64,000 bases of DNA. Origin: Acidobacteriota bacterium (GTDB lineage Bacteria; Acidobacteriota; Blastocatellia; Pyrinomonadales; Pyrinomonadaceae). The DNA lies in NCBI GenBank assembly GCA_019239425.1, contig JAFAZX010000029.1, positions 50,544 to 114,543 on the forward strand, written 5' to 3'. This document shows, one piece after another, positions 17,248 through 24,913 of this stretch (its first letter is position 1; each line of letters starts with the position of its first letter). Below the pieces are notes generated by a model. It made no database searches. It saw only the letters and a list, made by a program, of their open reading frames with translations, and had not been told where the DNA came from. The position numbers were made by a program, and so were the translations under genes.

Positions 17248-18882
17248 GTGAGATTCTCCGAACTCGCCAACACTTACGAACGCATCAGCCGGGCGGGCGG
17301 CGACCCGGCGCGCGTGCGCGCGCTCGCCGAACTCTTCCGCGACGCAGACCCGCGCACGCTCTCGGCCGCCGCGCACTTCACCCTGAGCGAGGTCGTCGAC
17401 CCGCAGCTCTCCGACCGCCTCGGCATCGGCCCCGGCACCGTCCGCAACGTGCTCGCGCGCCTGTTCGACCTCGAACCCGCGTCCGTAGACGAAGAGGTCA
17501 AACGCACCGGCGACATGAGCGAGGTCGTCGCCGCGCACGTCCGCGGCGCGGACACCCTGGAGGTGGACGGGCTCTGGCGGCAGGTCAACCGCGCGGTCGA
17601 GAAGGACGAGGACAGAGAGGCTTTAGTCGGGCACGTCTTCCAGAACACCACGGCGCTCGGCGCGAAATACTTCACGCGCATGGTGCTCAACCAGATGCGC
17701 ATCGGCGCCGGCCTCGGCACCGTCGCGCGCGCGCTGGCGGCGGCCTTCGGCGTTGCGGCCCCGGACGTGGAGCACTTCTACGCGATGACGAACGACATCG
17801 GCCACACGGCCGCGCAGGCGCGCAAGGGTGAGCGTGCGCTCCGGCGCGCGGGACTCACGCTCTTCCGCCCGTACCAGTTCATGAACGCGCAGAAGGTTGA
17901 CGACCCGCGCGAGATTTTCGAGAAGCTCAAAGGCAAGCGGATTCTCTTCGAGGTGAAGTACGACGGCGCGCGCCTGCAGATACATCTGAAGAAGGGCCGG
18001 CCGCCCGAGATACGCACCTACTCGCGCCGCCTCAACGACGACACGCGGGCGATGCCCGACGTGGCGGCCGCATTAGCAAAAGCCTGGAAGGGCGGCGACG
18101 CCGTCCTCGAAGGCGAGGCCGTCGCCTTCGACCCGGCGCTCAAAGAGAAGCAGCCGTTCCAGGCCGTGCTCATGCGCCTCGGCCGCGTCCACGGGATTGA
18201 AGAGAAGGCGCGCGAGATACCGCTCGTCCTGCACCTCTTCGAGATGGTCTACCACGACGGCGAAGACTTGATGCGCGTCCCGCAGGCCGAGCGCCGCGCG
18301 CGGCTCGAAAAACTCTTCCGCCCGACCGAGCGCGTGAAGATGACCGAGAGCCTCGTGACGGATTCGATGGAGGAGCAGGCCGCCTTCTTCCGACGCGCCA
18401 TCGAGGAGGGGCACGAGGGCCTGATGGCGAAAGACCCCGACGCCGTTTACGTCCCCGGCCGGCGCGCCGAGAACTGGATGAAGATCAAGCCGGCCTTCGA
18501 GACGCTCGACGTGGTCGTCACGGGCGGCATCTGGGGGTCCGGTCGCCGGAAGGGCCTGCTCTCGAGTCTCATCGTCGCCGTCCGCGACGGCCAGGAGTTC
18601 AAGACGGTCGGCAAGGTCGGCACCGGGTTTTCAGAAGAAGCCTTGCGCGAGCTGACCGCGCGCCTCGAACCCTCCGTCATCTCCACCCGCGGCCGCGACG
18701 TGGAGCTCGACCCCGAGGTCGTCATCGAAGTCGACTTCCAGGACATCCAGAAGACCGCACGCTACCGCGCCGGCTACGCCCTCCGCATCCCCCGCTTCAA
18801 ACGCGTCCGCACCGACAAGAGCACCCGCGAAGCCGACGACCTCGCGCGGCTGAAGAGACTCTACAAGCAGATGCACCGCTGA
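17248..18882 (+). CDS. ATP-dependent DNA ligase, archaeal type
   Basis: A 544-residue ligase with an N-terminal DNA-binding helical domain (1-205, FSELANTYERIS, LGAKYFTRMVLNQMRIG), an adenylation domain with nucleophile Lys237 in FEVKYDGARLQIHL, motif III near LHLFEMVYHDG, motif IV near EGHEGLMAKD, motif V NWMKIKP, and an OB-fold. This is the layout of archaeal and some bacterial LigB-type enzymes, not of LigD or LigA. GTG 17248 gives the usual N-terminus; longer in-frame extensions overlap the divergent PE-POL gene. It probably supplies the ligase activity missing from the neighbouring PE-POL protein, though no Ku gene is in the window. Confidence 0.9.
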   Translation: MRFSELANTYERISRAGGDPARVRALAELFRDADPRTLSAAAHFTLSEVVDPQLSDRLGIGPGTVRNVLARLFDLEPASVDEEVKRTGDMSEVVAAHVRGADTLEVDGLWRQVNRAVEKDEDREALVGHVFQNTTALGAKYFTRMVLNQMRIGAGLGTVARALAAAFGVAAPDVEHFYAMTNDIGHTAAQARKGERALRRAGLTLFRPYQFMNAQKVDDPREIFEKLKGKRILFEVKYDGARLQIHLKKGRPPEIRTYSRRLNDDTRAMPDVAAALAKAWKGGDAVLEGEAVAFDPALKEKQPFQAVLMRLGRVHGIEEKAREIPLVLHLFEMVYHDGEDLMRVPQAERRARLEKLFRPTERVKMTESLVTDSMEEQAAFFRRAIEEGHEGLMAKDPDAVYVPGRRAENWMKIKPAFETLDVVVTGGIWGSGRRKGLLSSLIVAVRDGQEFKTVGKVGTGFSEEALRELTARLEPSVISTRGRDVELDPEVVIEVDFQDIQKTARYRAGYALRIPRFKRVRTDKSTREADDLARLKRLYKQMHR

Positions 18883-18913
18883 CCTCTTCGCCTGGTAGTT
18901 GCGACGGCATTTT

Positions 18914-18985
18914 CAATACAGAGACACAGAGACACGGCTCGTTGACTTATGTTCTTCAAGCTGTGCCTCTGTCTCTCTGTGTTCG
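18914..18985. repeat. Hairpin, CACAGAGA family
   Basis: Arms 18917-18939 and 18959-18982 pair with several mismatches (ACAGAGACACAGAGACACGG against the complement). It is placed between the convergent ligase and DUF434-like genes. Confidence 0.85.
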
Positions 18986-19001
18986 AGAGCGTCCGTTGGT
19001 C

Positions 19002-19736
19002 TCAAGTTCCGTCCTCACGACTCAAGTCAATTACCCAGGCGTCTTCGACGTAACTTTCGACGATCATCTGGCCGAGGTTGAGCCAGCGGGTGACGTTGTC
19101 GAGGACGTTGGAGTCGGAGGTGACGGCGACGCGGTCTGAGTTGACGATGTCGTGGTCGGGGTTGAACTCGACGCGCACCTCCCAGGGCCAGTTGCGCCGG
19201 GCCGCCACCTCGCGCACGCGCGCGGCGAGACGGCCGCTGTTCGAGACGGGGCTGTCCAGCAGCCACAGCACCGACGAGGGCTTGAGCCGCCCGAGCGCCT
19301 CGCCCGCGAGCAGGATGGCGCGCTCCGTCTCTTCGACGGCGCGGTAGGAGCCGTGCACGCTCGAGAGGTCTCGCACGCACCCGTCGCGCCCGCGGACGAG
19401 CACGCCGCCCGACAGCGCCGCTTCGAGCAGGATGATGAGGTTGAAGCCGTCAACTATCAGTCCTTCGCCTGCGACATCAGCCTCACCCACAAGGCTCGCC
19501 TGACGCCGCGCGCAGTCCTCTGCGGCGCAGGCGGCGCGCGACACCGCGAGCCTCTGCCGCTCCCGAAGGTTGTGCCGGTCGCCGACGAGCTTCAGCGCGG
19601 ACTTCATCTGGTAGCCGCGCCCCAGAAGCCAGGACAGTTCCGCCACCGCCACGCGCAGGGCGTGCAGCCGCGCCGCCTCGAACAGACGCGCGTCCTCCGG
19701 GTGCGCGCCCCTGTGCCTGCGCCTGTCGGGACTCAA
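19002..19736 (-). CDS. DUF434-family protein
   Basis: A 244-residue protein resembling DUF434 proteins: an N-terminal helical domain ([35 protein letters not shown]) and a C-terminal nuclease-like or PIN-like part ([78 protein letters not shown]). The aspartates in [13 protein letters not shown] and DHDIV look like acidic active-site positions, but the activity is unknown. I chose TTG 19736 because AAGGGAGGG lies about 9 bases upstream and longer versions overlap the divergent gene. It lies between DNA end-repair genes. Confidence 0.72.
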   Translation of the reverse strand: MSPDRRRHRGAHPEDARLFEAARLHALRVAVAELSWLLGRGYQMKSALKLVGDRHNLRERQRLAVSRAACAAEDCARRQASLVGEADVAGEGLIVDGFNLIILLEAALSGGVLVRGRDGCVRDLSSVHGSYRAVEETERAILLAGEALGRLKPSSVLWLLDSPVSNSGRLAARVREVAARRNWPWEVRVEFNPDHDIVNSDRVAVTSDSNVLDNVTRWLNLGQMIVESYVEDAWVIDLSREDGT

Positions 19737-19784
19737 ACCCCCAGGCCCTCCCTTCGAAACCGACGCCGCGCGACTGCGCGTATT

Positions 19785-20264
19785 ATGGTCATGGCAGATT
19801 ACAGCTTCGTGACGCTCTGGCGCTTCCGCTCGCCGCTCGAACCCGTCTGGGATTCGGTCTACCACTCGGAGGAGTGGCCCGACTGGTGGCCCGGCGTCGA
19901 ACGCGTCGAGCGCGTCGAGGAGGGCGGCGCGGACGGCGTCGGCACGCTCCAACGCTACACCTGGAAGAGCAAGCTGCCCTACCGACTCGCCTTCCACATG
20001 CGCCTCACGCGCGTCGAACCTTTATCCCTTATTGAAGGCGAGGCCGTCGGCGAGCTGACCGGCCACGGCACCTGGCGGTTCGCGCACGACGCGGGCGTGA
20101 CGCAAGTCCGCTACGACTGGAACGTCCGCACGACCAAGCCCTGGATGAACCTGCTCGCGCCCGTCGCACGCCCCGTCTTCAGGTGGAACCACGACGTCGT
20201 CATGGGCTGGGGCGGCGACGGCCTCGCCCGCAAGCTCGGCGTCGAGAGGATCAGTGATGAGTGA
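19785..20264 (+). CDS. SRPBCC (START-like) family protein
   Basis: A 159-residue protein with the helix-grip layout of polyketide-cyclase/START-like proteins: an opening strand [18 protein letters not shown], then [39 protein letters not shown], and a long C-terminal helix. Such proteins bind small hydrophobic ligands; the ligand is unknown. It is divergent from the DUF434 gene, with 48 bases between starts. The last residues (SDE) and the TGA stop come from the GATGAAT hairpin, which also holds the stop of the convergent PE-domain gene. Confidence 0.8.
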   Translation: MVMADYSFVTLWRFRSPLEPVWDSVYHSEEWPDWWPGVERVERVEEGGADGVGTLQRYTWKSKLPYRLAFHMRLTRVEPLSLIEGEAVGELTGHGTWRFAHDAGVTQVRYDWNVRTTKPWMNLLAPVARPVFRWNHDVVMGWGGDGLARKLGVERISDE

Positions 20265-20340
20265 TGAATGATGAATGATGAATGATGAATGGGAAGCCCG
20301 CTGCCTCTCATTCATCATTCATCACTCATCACTCATCACT
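20253..20340. repeat. Heptamer hairpin, GATGAAT family
   Basis: The left arm (20253-20290, AGTGATGAGTGATGAATGAT and further units) pairs with the right arm (20308-20340). The stop codons of the two convergent flanking genes lie in the two arms: TGA 20262-20264 on plus and TGA 20338-20336 on minus. The left arm has one more unit than the right. Confidence 0.93.
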
Positions 20341-20830
20341 TCTTCTTCGTCGCCCGCTTCTTCGACGCCTTCTTAGGCTTCTTCAGCTCGCCGACGGTGT
20401 CTGCCTCGTGGCGCGGGACGGCGAAGTCGTCTGGGAGTTTCTGGAGGAGCCAGAGGGCGCGCCCGCCCTCCTCGCGCCCCTTCATCTTGAAGAGCCGCCA
20501 GAGGCCGCGCAGCCGCGAGCCTTCGAGCCGGAAGCGGAGTGAGCCGTCGCGCCAGCCGGCCGCGGGGTCGCCCTCGGGCAGGAACCTCCCGGCGTCCCAG
20601 CGGTAGACGCGGCCGGCGCCGTATGTGCCCTCGGGCAGCACGCCCTCGAAGTTCATGTAAGAGAGCGCGTGGTCGGGCACCTGCACGGCCAGTCGCTTCG
20701 CCGCGGGGTCGAGCGAAGGCCCCTTCGGCACCGCCCAGGACTTCAGCGTCCCCGCGATCTCCAGACGAAAGTCCCAGTGCAGGCGGCTCGCGTGGTGCTC
20801 CTGCACGACGAATCTCGAATCCCGCGCCAT
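20336..20830 (-). CDS. Stand-alone LigD-type 3'-phosphoesterase (PE) domain protein
   Basis: A 164-residue protein that is a PE domain on its own: [19 protein letters not shown] with the HxxxxHxDxR metal/phosphate motif, [63 protein letters not shown]. It ends in a Lys-rich tail ([15 protein letters not shown]) that may bind DNA. PE enzymes remove 3'-phosphate or ribonucleotide ends before joining. It is a paralogue of the N-terminus of the PE-POL protein 4 kb away. The start ATG 20830 is inferred from alignment to that paralogue; no clear ribosome site is seen. Its stop is in the hairpin. Confidence 0.88.
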   Translation of the reverse strand: MARDSRFVVQEHHASRLHWDFRLEIAGTLKSWAVPKGPSLDPAAKRLAVQVPDHALSYMNFEGVLPEGTYGAGRVYRWDAGRFLPEGDPAAGWRDGSLRFRLEGSRLRGLWRLFKMKGREEGGRALWLLQKLPDDFAVPRHEADTVGELKKPKKASKKRATKKK

Positions 20831-20880
20831 GCGCCGATTTTGCCACACGCCGCGCCCTTTGGCCGCCGCCCGCCGCGGCC

Positions 20881-20910
20881 GTTCGTCACGGCCGGAGTCC
20901 GGTTTGTCAC
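20881..20910 (+). promoter_or_regulatory. Putative LytTR operator upstream of the histidine kinase gene
   Basis: Two direct 9-mers, GTTCGTCAC (20881-20889) and GTTTGTCAC (20902-20910), are separated by exactly 12 bases (period 21). This is the known arrangement of LytTR-family response-regulator sites. The same pair, with the same spacing, lies before the downstream Fis-like gene. The second repeat ends 7 bases before a candidate -35. Confidence 0.6.
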
Positions 20911-20917
20911 ATAACGC

Positions 20918-20946
20918 TTCACAGACCGCGTTCGTGCCCTTATCCT
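20918..20946 (+). promoter_or_regulatory. Candidate sigma70 promoter of the histidine kinase gene
   Basis: TTCACA (20918-20923), a 17-base spacer, then TATCCT (20941-20946). The spacing to the upstream direct repeats is the same as in the second copy of this architecture. Confidence 0.5.
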
Positions 20947-21080
20947 CCTACCCTGCGCCCGACCGCGCCAACCCGCGTCGAAAGCGTTAACCGAAGACAC
21001 CACGCGCAGACCGGAGCTACCCCGCGCGCGGGGGACGGCCGGGCGCGCGGCTGTGCCGGAGAAGGAAGGCCGAACTTTTG

Positions 21081-22244
21081 ATGCAAGCGGAGACACTCGA
21101 AGGCGTCACGCTCCCCGCGGGCTTCGAGGCACCGGGCGGCGAGCGCGTGTGGCGCGGGAGGCTCGTGCGGCTGGCCGCCGTCTTCGCCGGCTGGACGGTG
21201 CTCGCCCTCTTCTTCACGGGCCAGCTCTACTACACGCGGCTGCTGAGCAGGGAGCCGCTGACGTGGGGCCAGGCGGCCTCCTCGCAGCTCATCTACCCGT
21301 ACCTCTGGGCCTTGGGGACGCCCCTCGTCTTCTGGCTCGCCGACCGCTACCCCATCGAGGGGCGCGTCTGGCGGCGCAACGTCCCCGTCCACCTGCTCTA
21401 CGCCACGGCCTTCGTCATCGTCATCTCGGGCCTCTTCCACGTCATCTACTTCTTCCTCTTCGTCCACGGCCCCGACAAGCCCTACTCCCCGGCGACGACG
21501 CTCCAGTGGATCATCTACAACTCGTCCGAGAACTACGGCGTCTACGTCCTGCTCCTCCTGCCCAACCAGGTCTTACGCTACCACCGTCGCGTCCGGGAGG
21601 GCGAGCTGCGCAGCTCGCGCCTGCAGACGCAGCTGACGCGCGCGCAGCTCGAAGCCCTGAAGATGCAGCTCCACCCGCACTTCCTCTTCAACACGCTCCA
21701 CTCCATCTCGGCCCTCCTGCACCGCGACCCCGACTCGGCCGACCGCATGATCGCGCGCCTCGGCGACTTCCTCCGCCTCACGCTCGAGAACTCCGGCGCG
21801 CAGGAGGTCACGCTCAAGAAGGAGCTGGACTTCCTGACCTGCTACTTAGAGATCGAGCGCGTGCGCTTCCAGGATCGGCTCACCACCAGCGTCGAGGTCG
21901 AGCCGGCCGCGCTCGACGCGCCCGTCCCCAACCTCATCCTCCAGCCCATCGTCGAGAACGCCATCCGCCACGGCGTCGCCCAGACCCGAGGCCCCGGCCG
22001 CGTGGAGATTTCCGCGAAACGCGAGCACGGCTCGCTGCGTATACGCGTCAGGGACAACGGGCCGGGGCTCGCGGCCATCACAAGGCCGGACGACGGGCTG
22101 AAGGAGGGTCTCGGGCTTTCGAACACGCGCGCGCGGCTCGAACAGCTCTACGGCGCCGCGCACCGCTTCGAGCTTGAGAACGCGCCCGAGGGCGGACTCC
22201 TCGTCACTTTAGAGATACCCGCCGCGCAGGGCGCGCCCGCCTGA
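21081..22244 (+). CDS. LytS-type sensor histidine kinase
   Basis: A 387-residue membrane kinase. It has four hydrophobic segments (about 31-50, 68-88, 103-128, 150-162), a short coiled coil (about 168-195), the His_kinase (LytS/YehU type) motif LKMQLHPHFLFNTLHSISALL with phosphoacceptor His200, and an HATPase domain with N box NLILQPIVENAIRHG and G boxes VRDNGPGL and GLGLSNTRARL. It lacks a recognisable extracellular sensor domain. The signal is unknown. It pairs with the LytTR regulator downstream. ATG 21081 is preferred over TTG 21078; GAAGGAAGG lies upstream. Confidence 0.92.
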   Translation: MQAETLEGVTLPAGFEAPGGERVWRGRLVRLAAVFAGWTVLALFFTGQLYYTRLLSREPLTWGQAASSQLIYPYLWALGTPLVFWLADRYPIEGRVWRRNVPVHLLYATAFVIVISGLFHVIYFFLFVHGPDKPYSPATTLQWIIYNSSENYGVYVLLLLPNQVLRYHRRVREGELRSSRLQTQLTRAQLEALKMQLHPHFLFNTLHSISALLHRDPDSADRMIARLGDFLRLTLENSGAQEVTLKKELDFLTCYLEIERVRFQDRLTTSVEVEPAALDAPVPNLILQPIVENAIRHGVAQTRGPGRVEISAKREHGSLRIRVRDNGPGLAAITRPDDGLKEGLGLSNTRARLEQLYGAAHRFELENAPEGGLLVTLEIPAAQGAPA

Positions 22245-22340
22245 ATTTCTCGGAACCCGTCCCACGCCCCCGCGTACACTTTTCTGAAACCCGAAGGCGT
22301 TTTTTGCCACAAACACTGACGGCGCGGTGTATTCTGCTTA

Positions 22341-22457
22341 GTGAATGGTGAACGGTGAATGGTAAATGGATCGGCCTGACTTGGGCCGGAGTTTTACCGC
22401 CGGTTGAGACGCCGGACTGCACCCCACCATTTACTATTTACCATTCACCATTTACCT
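22341..22457. repeat. Heptamer hairpin, GGTGAAT family
   Basis: The left arm (22341-22369) and right arm (22427-22457) pair with several mismatches; the loop is about 57 nt. The right arm ends only 5 bases before the response-regulator start codon, so the leader of that gene is repeat-derived and shows no Shine-Dalgarno sequence. Confidence 0.88.
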
Positions 22458-22462
22458 AAACT

Positions 22463-23248
22463 ATGACGGAAGCCGCACAGGCGCCCATCCGCGTGCTCGT
22501 CGTGGACGACGAGCCGCTCGCGCGCGAGAAGATTCGCGGCATGGCGGCCGACGACCCAGACCTGCGCGTCGTCGGCGAGTGCACGAACGGCGCCGAGGCC
22601 ATCGAGGCCGTCCAGACGCTCCGGCCCGACCTCCTGCTGCTCGACGTGCAGATGCCGGAGGTCGGCGGCTTCGCCGTGCTCGAAGCCCTGAAGGACGAGG
22701 GGCTGCCCCCCGTCATCTTCATCACGGCCTACGACCACTACGCCGTCCGCGCCTTCGAGTTCCACGCGCTCGACTACCTCCTGAAGCCCTTCGACCGCGA
22801 CCGCTTCCGCGCCGCGATGGAGCGCGCCAAGCGGCACATCCGGCGCGACGCGGGCGGCGGCATTGACGAGCGCATCATCGCCCTGCTCGAACAGATGCGC
22901 GGGCAGCAGCGCTACAGCGAGCGCCTGGTGGTGAAGACCGGCGGGCGCGTCTTCTTCCTCAACACCGACGAGATCGATTGGATCGAGGCCGAGGGCAACT
23001 ACGTCTCCATCCACACGGGCAAGAAGGCTTACCTCCTGCGCGAGACCATCTCATCCCTGGAGGCGCAGCTCGACCCGAAGGACTTCGTGCGCATACACCG
23101 CTCGGCGATTGCGAACATCAACCGCATCAAGGAGCTTCAGCCCTGGTCGCACGGCGAGTACCACGTCATCCTCCACGACGGGACGCAGTTGACCCTCTCG
23201 CGCAGCTACCGCGAGAAGCTGCAGGCGGCGCTCGGCAACAGCCTCTGA
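22463..23248 (+). CDS. LytTR-family response regulator
   Basis: A 261-residue regulator. The receiver domain (10-125) has VVDDEP near 14, phosphoacceptor Asp61 in LLLLDVQMPE, FITAYDHYAVRAFEF, and the conserved Lys in LLKPFD. The LytTR DNA-binding domain (about 155-258) has RLVVKTGGRVFFLNTDEIDW, EAEGNYVSIHT, FVRIHRSAIANINRIKELQP and LSRSYREKL. It should be phosphorylated by the neighbouring LytS-like kinase and bind direct 9-bp repeats; two such sites are visible, before the kinase gene and before the Fis-like gene. The start codon is just after a hairpin. Confidence 0.95.
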   Translation: MTEAAQAPIRVLVVDDEPLAREKIRGMAADDPDLRVVGECTNGAEAIEAVQTLRPDLLLLDVQMPEVGGFAVLEALKDEGLPPVIFITAYDHYAVRAFEFHALDYLLKPFDRDRFRAAMERAKRHIRRDAGGGIDERIIALLEQMRGQQRYSERLVVKTGGRVFFLNTDEIDWIEAEGNYVSIHTGKKAYLLRETISSLEAQLDPKDFVRIHRSAIANINRIKELQPWSHGEYHVILHDGTQLTLSRSYREKLQAALGNSL

Positions 23249-23285
23249 CGTGTCCGTTCGCGGACGCGGGGGCGGCCCCCGGCCG

Positions 23286-23315
23286 CTTCATCACAGGGCG
23301 CGTCCTGTTCATCAC
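23286..23315 (+). promoter_or_regulatory. Putative LytTR operator upstream of the Fis-like gene
   Basis: Direct 9-mers CTTCATCAC (23286-23294) and GTTCATCAC (23307-23315), again 12 bases apart. Together with the copy at 20881-20910 they give the consensus KTTYRTCAC-N12-KTTYRTCAC. Direct evidence is only the repeated pattern; binding is inferred from the adjacent LytTR gene. Confidence 0.6.
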
Positions 23316-23322
23316 AAAAGCC

Positions 23323-23351
23323 TTCGCCCGCGGCCCGGCGCTCTTTAGAAT
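23323..23351 (+). promoter_or_regulatory. Candidate promoter of the Fis-like gene
   Basis: TTCGCC (23323-23328), a 17-base spacer and TAGAAT (23346-23351). The -35 starts 8 bases after the second operator repeat, exactly as before the kinase gene. The poor -35 is typical of an activator-dependent promoter. Confidence 0.5.
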
Positions 23352-23448
23352 CCCCTTCGACACGGCGGCCCCGGAGCGGCGGCCTGCCCCAATGGGCTTA
23401 AGTCCCCGACACTTGCCCGACCTTACCCGAAGGGAGTTCTACAAGACC

Positions 23449-23850
23449 ATGCTGGAACAGAGACACTACGCGTTCAACCGTTCGGCCGAGCAGCCCGAAA
23501 CCGCCGCCCCCGCCCCCGCACCGCCCGAGCAGGGCGCGGCCGTCCGACTCAAGACGCTGAGGGAGCTGGCGCTGGCCCTCCTTCAGGAAGTCGATTCGAT
23601 CAAAGGCAGCGGCTCGCTCGAAGCGAAGCCGAGCGTCAACTTCTCCGAAGAGGTGCGCCGCTTCGAGACCGACCTCATCCGCTGGGCGCTGATGCGCACG
23701 GGCGGCCACCAGCGCCGCGCCGCGCGCATGCTCAACCTCAAGGTCACCACCCTCAACGCCAAGATCAAGCGGTACCGCATCCAGCCGCACGCCGCCCCGA
23801 CCTCCACCGGCAACGTCGTCGGCCTCTACCGCGACGCCGAGGGGCAGTAG
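23449..23850 (+). CDS. Fis-type helix-turn-helix protein
   Basis: A 133-residue protein with a Pro/Ala-rich linker (about 12-28), a helical middle (VRLKTLRELALALLQEVDSI) and a C-terminal HTH_8/Fis motif (FETDLIRWALMRTGGHQRRAARMLNLKVTTLNAKIKRYRI split over residues about 68-107). This is the DNA-binding module of NtrC-type activators without the ATPase domain. Similar small proteins occur in acidobacteria and are uncharacterised. It has its own promoter with a putative LytTR site, so it is probably a target of the two-component system. ATG 23392 is an alternative start that would add 19 residues. Confidence 0.78.
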   Translation: MLEQRHYAFNRSAEQPETAAPAPAPPEQGAAVRLKTLRELALALLQEVDSIKGSGSLEAKPSVNFSEEVRRFETDLIRWALMRTGGHQRRAARMLNLKVTTLNAKIKRYRIQPHAAPTSTGNVVGLYRDAEGQ

Positions 23851-23855
23851 GATGG

Positions 23856-23958
23856 GTAGTCGACGGTAGTCGGTAGACAGTAGTCAGTAGATCGAGCGCG
23901 GCGCGCCCGGCGTCTGTCCGGGTGCGCCGCTAATTTTTTCTAATAACTACTGATTACT
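23856..23958. repeat. Degenerate heptamer hairpin, GTAGTCR family, with a terminator in its loop
   Basis: The left arm (23856-23890) holds five GTAGTCG/AGTAGAC units. The right arm (23944-23958) is short (TAACTACTGATTACT). The loop contains a complete intrinsic terminator. Confidence 0.7.
23898..23940 (+). terminator. Intrinsic terminator of the LytTR/Fis-like region
   Basis: GCGGCGCGCCCGG (23898-23910) and CCGGGTGCGCCGC (23918-23930) form a 13-bp stem with one G-T pair and a 7-nt loop, followed by TAATTTTTTC. This is a classical Rho-independent terminator. Confidence 0.88.
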
Positions 23959-24000
23959 CCCTTTTGCCTTCCGCCACCTGAATCACGTATAGAAAATGGA

Positions 24001-24897
24001 ATGAAGGTGCGTGTGGTCTTCCTGCTCTTGTGCTGCATCTGGGGCTCGACCTGGATGTTCATCAAGCTCGGCCTGCGCGACCTCCCGCCGCTGAGTTTCG
24101 CCGCCGCGCGTTTCCTGCTGGCGACGCTCATCCTGTGGGGGATCGTCGCGGCGCGGCGCGCGCGCCTGCCGCGCGGGCGCGAGTGGCTGCTCCTCGCGCA
24201 GACGGGCGTGCTCTCCTTCGCGCTCAACTACGGGCTGCTCTTCTGGGGCGAGCAGCACATCTCTTCGGGACTCGCGGCCCTCCTGCAGGCGACCATCCCC
24301 GTCTTCGGGATGCTCCTGGCCCACCAATACCTGCCGGGCGAGCGTCTGAACGCGCGGAAGCTCGCCGGCGCGCTGCTCGGCGTCGGCGGCGTGGGCGTCA
24401 TCTTCTCTCACCAGTTGGGCGACAGAGGTTCGTCGGCGCTCTGGGGGAGCGCCGCCGTGGTGGCGGGCGCGGCCTTCGCGGCGTGGTCGAACGTGCTGGT
24501 GAAGGCGAAGGGTTTGAAACTGGACGCGTCTGTGTTGTCGGCGGGCCAGATGGCGTGCGGCTTTCTGGCCCTCGCCGCGGCGGCGCTGACGTTCGAAGGC
24601 AACCCTTCGAAGTTGCACTGGACGCCGCTCGCCGTCGTCTGTCTCATCTACCTGACACTGGTCGGGTCGGTGGCGGCGTTCCTGCTCTTCTACTGGCTCG
24701 TGCGCCACGTGGACGTGACGAAGACGATGCTCATCGCGCTGGTCACGCCGCTCGCGGCCGTGCTGCTCGGCTTCGTCGCGCTCGGCGAGCAGCTCTCCTG
24801 GAGAACCTTGGTGGGCGGCGCCGTCATCATGTCCGGCGTCGCGCTCGTCGTCCTGCGCCGCAGGCCGCGCCCCGAGGCGGTCGCCGCCGAGACTTAA
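24001..24897 (+). CDS. EamA/DMT-family transporter
   Basis: A 298-residue inner-membrane protein with ten predicted hydrophobic helices and two EamA repeats. The first starts LLCCIWGSTWMFIKLGL and contains AARFLLATLILWG and LNYGLLFWGEQHISSGLAALL; the second starts around SALWGSAAVVAGAAFAAWSNV and ends LVTPLAAVLLGFVALGEQLS. These exporters move amino acids, nucleobases or other metabolites; the substrate is not predictable. A TATAGA box lies only about 13 bases before the ATG and no Shine-Dalgarno is visible, so the transcript may be nearly leaderless. The gene converges with the next one, 16 bases apart. Confidence 0.9.
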   Translation: MKVRVVFLLLCCIWGSTWMFIKLGLRDLPPLSFAAARFLLATLILWGIVAARRARLPRGREWLLLAQTGVLSFALNYGLLFWGEQHISSGLAALLQATIPVFGMLLAHQYLPGERLNARKLAGALLGVGGVGVIFSHQLGDRGSSALWGSAAVVAGAAFAAWSNVLVKAKGLKLDASVLSAGQMACGFLALAAAALTFEGNPSKLHWTPLAVVCLIYLTLVGSVAAFLLFYWLVRHVDVTKTMLIALVTPLAAVLLGFVALGEQLSWRTLVGGAVIMSGVALVVLRRRPRPEAVAAET

Positions 24898-24913
24898 CCC
24901 ACACCCTTCGACC

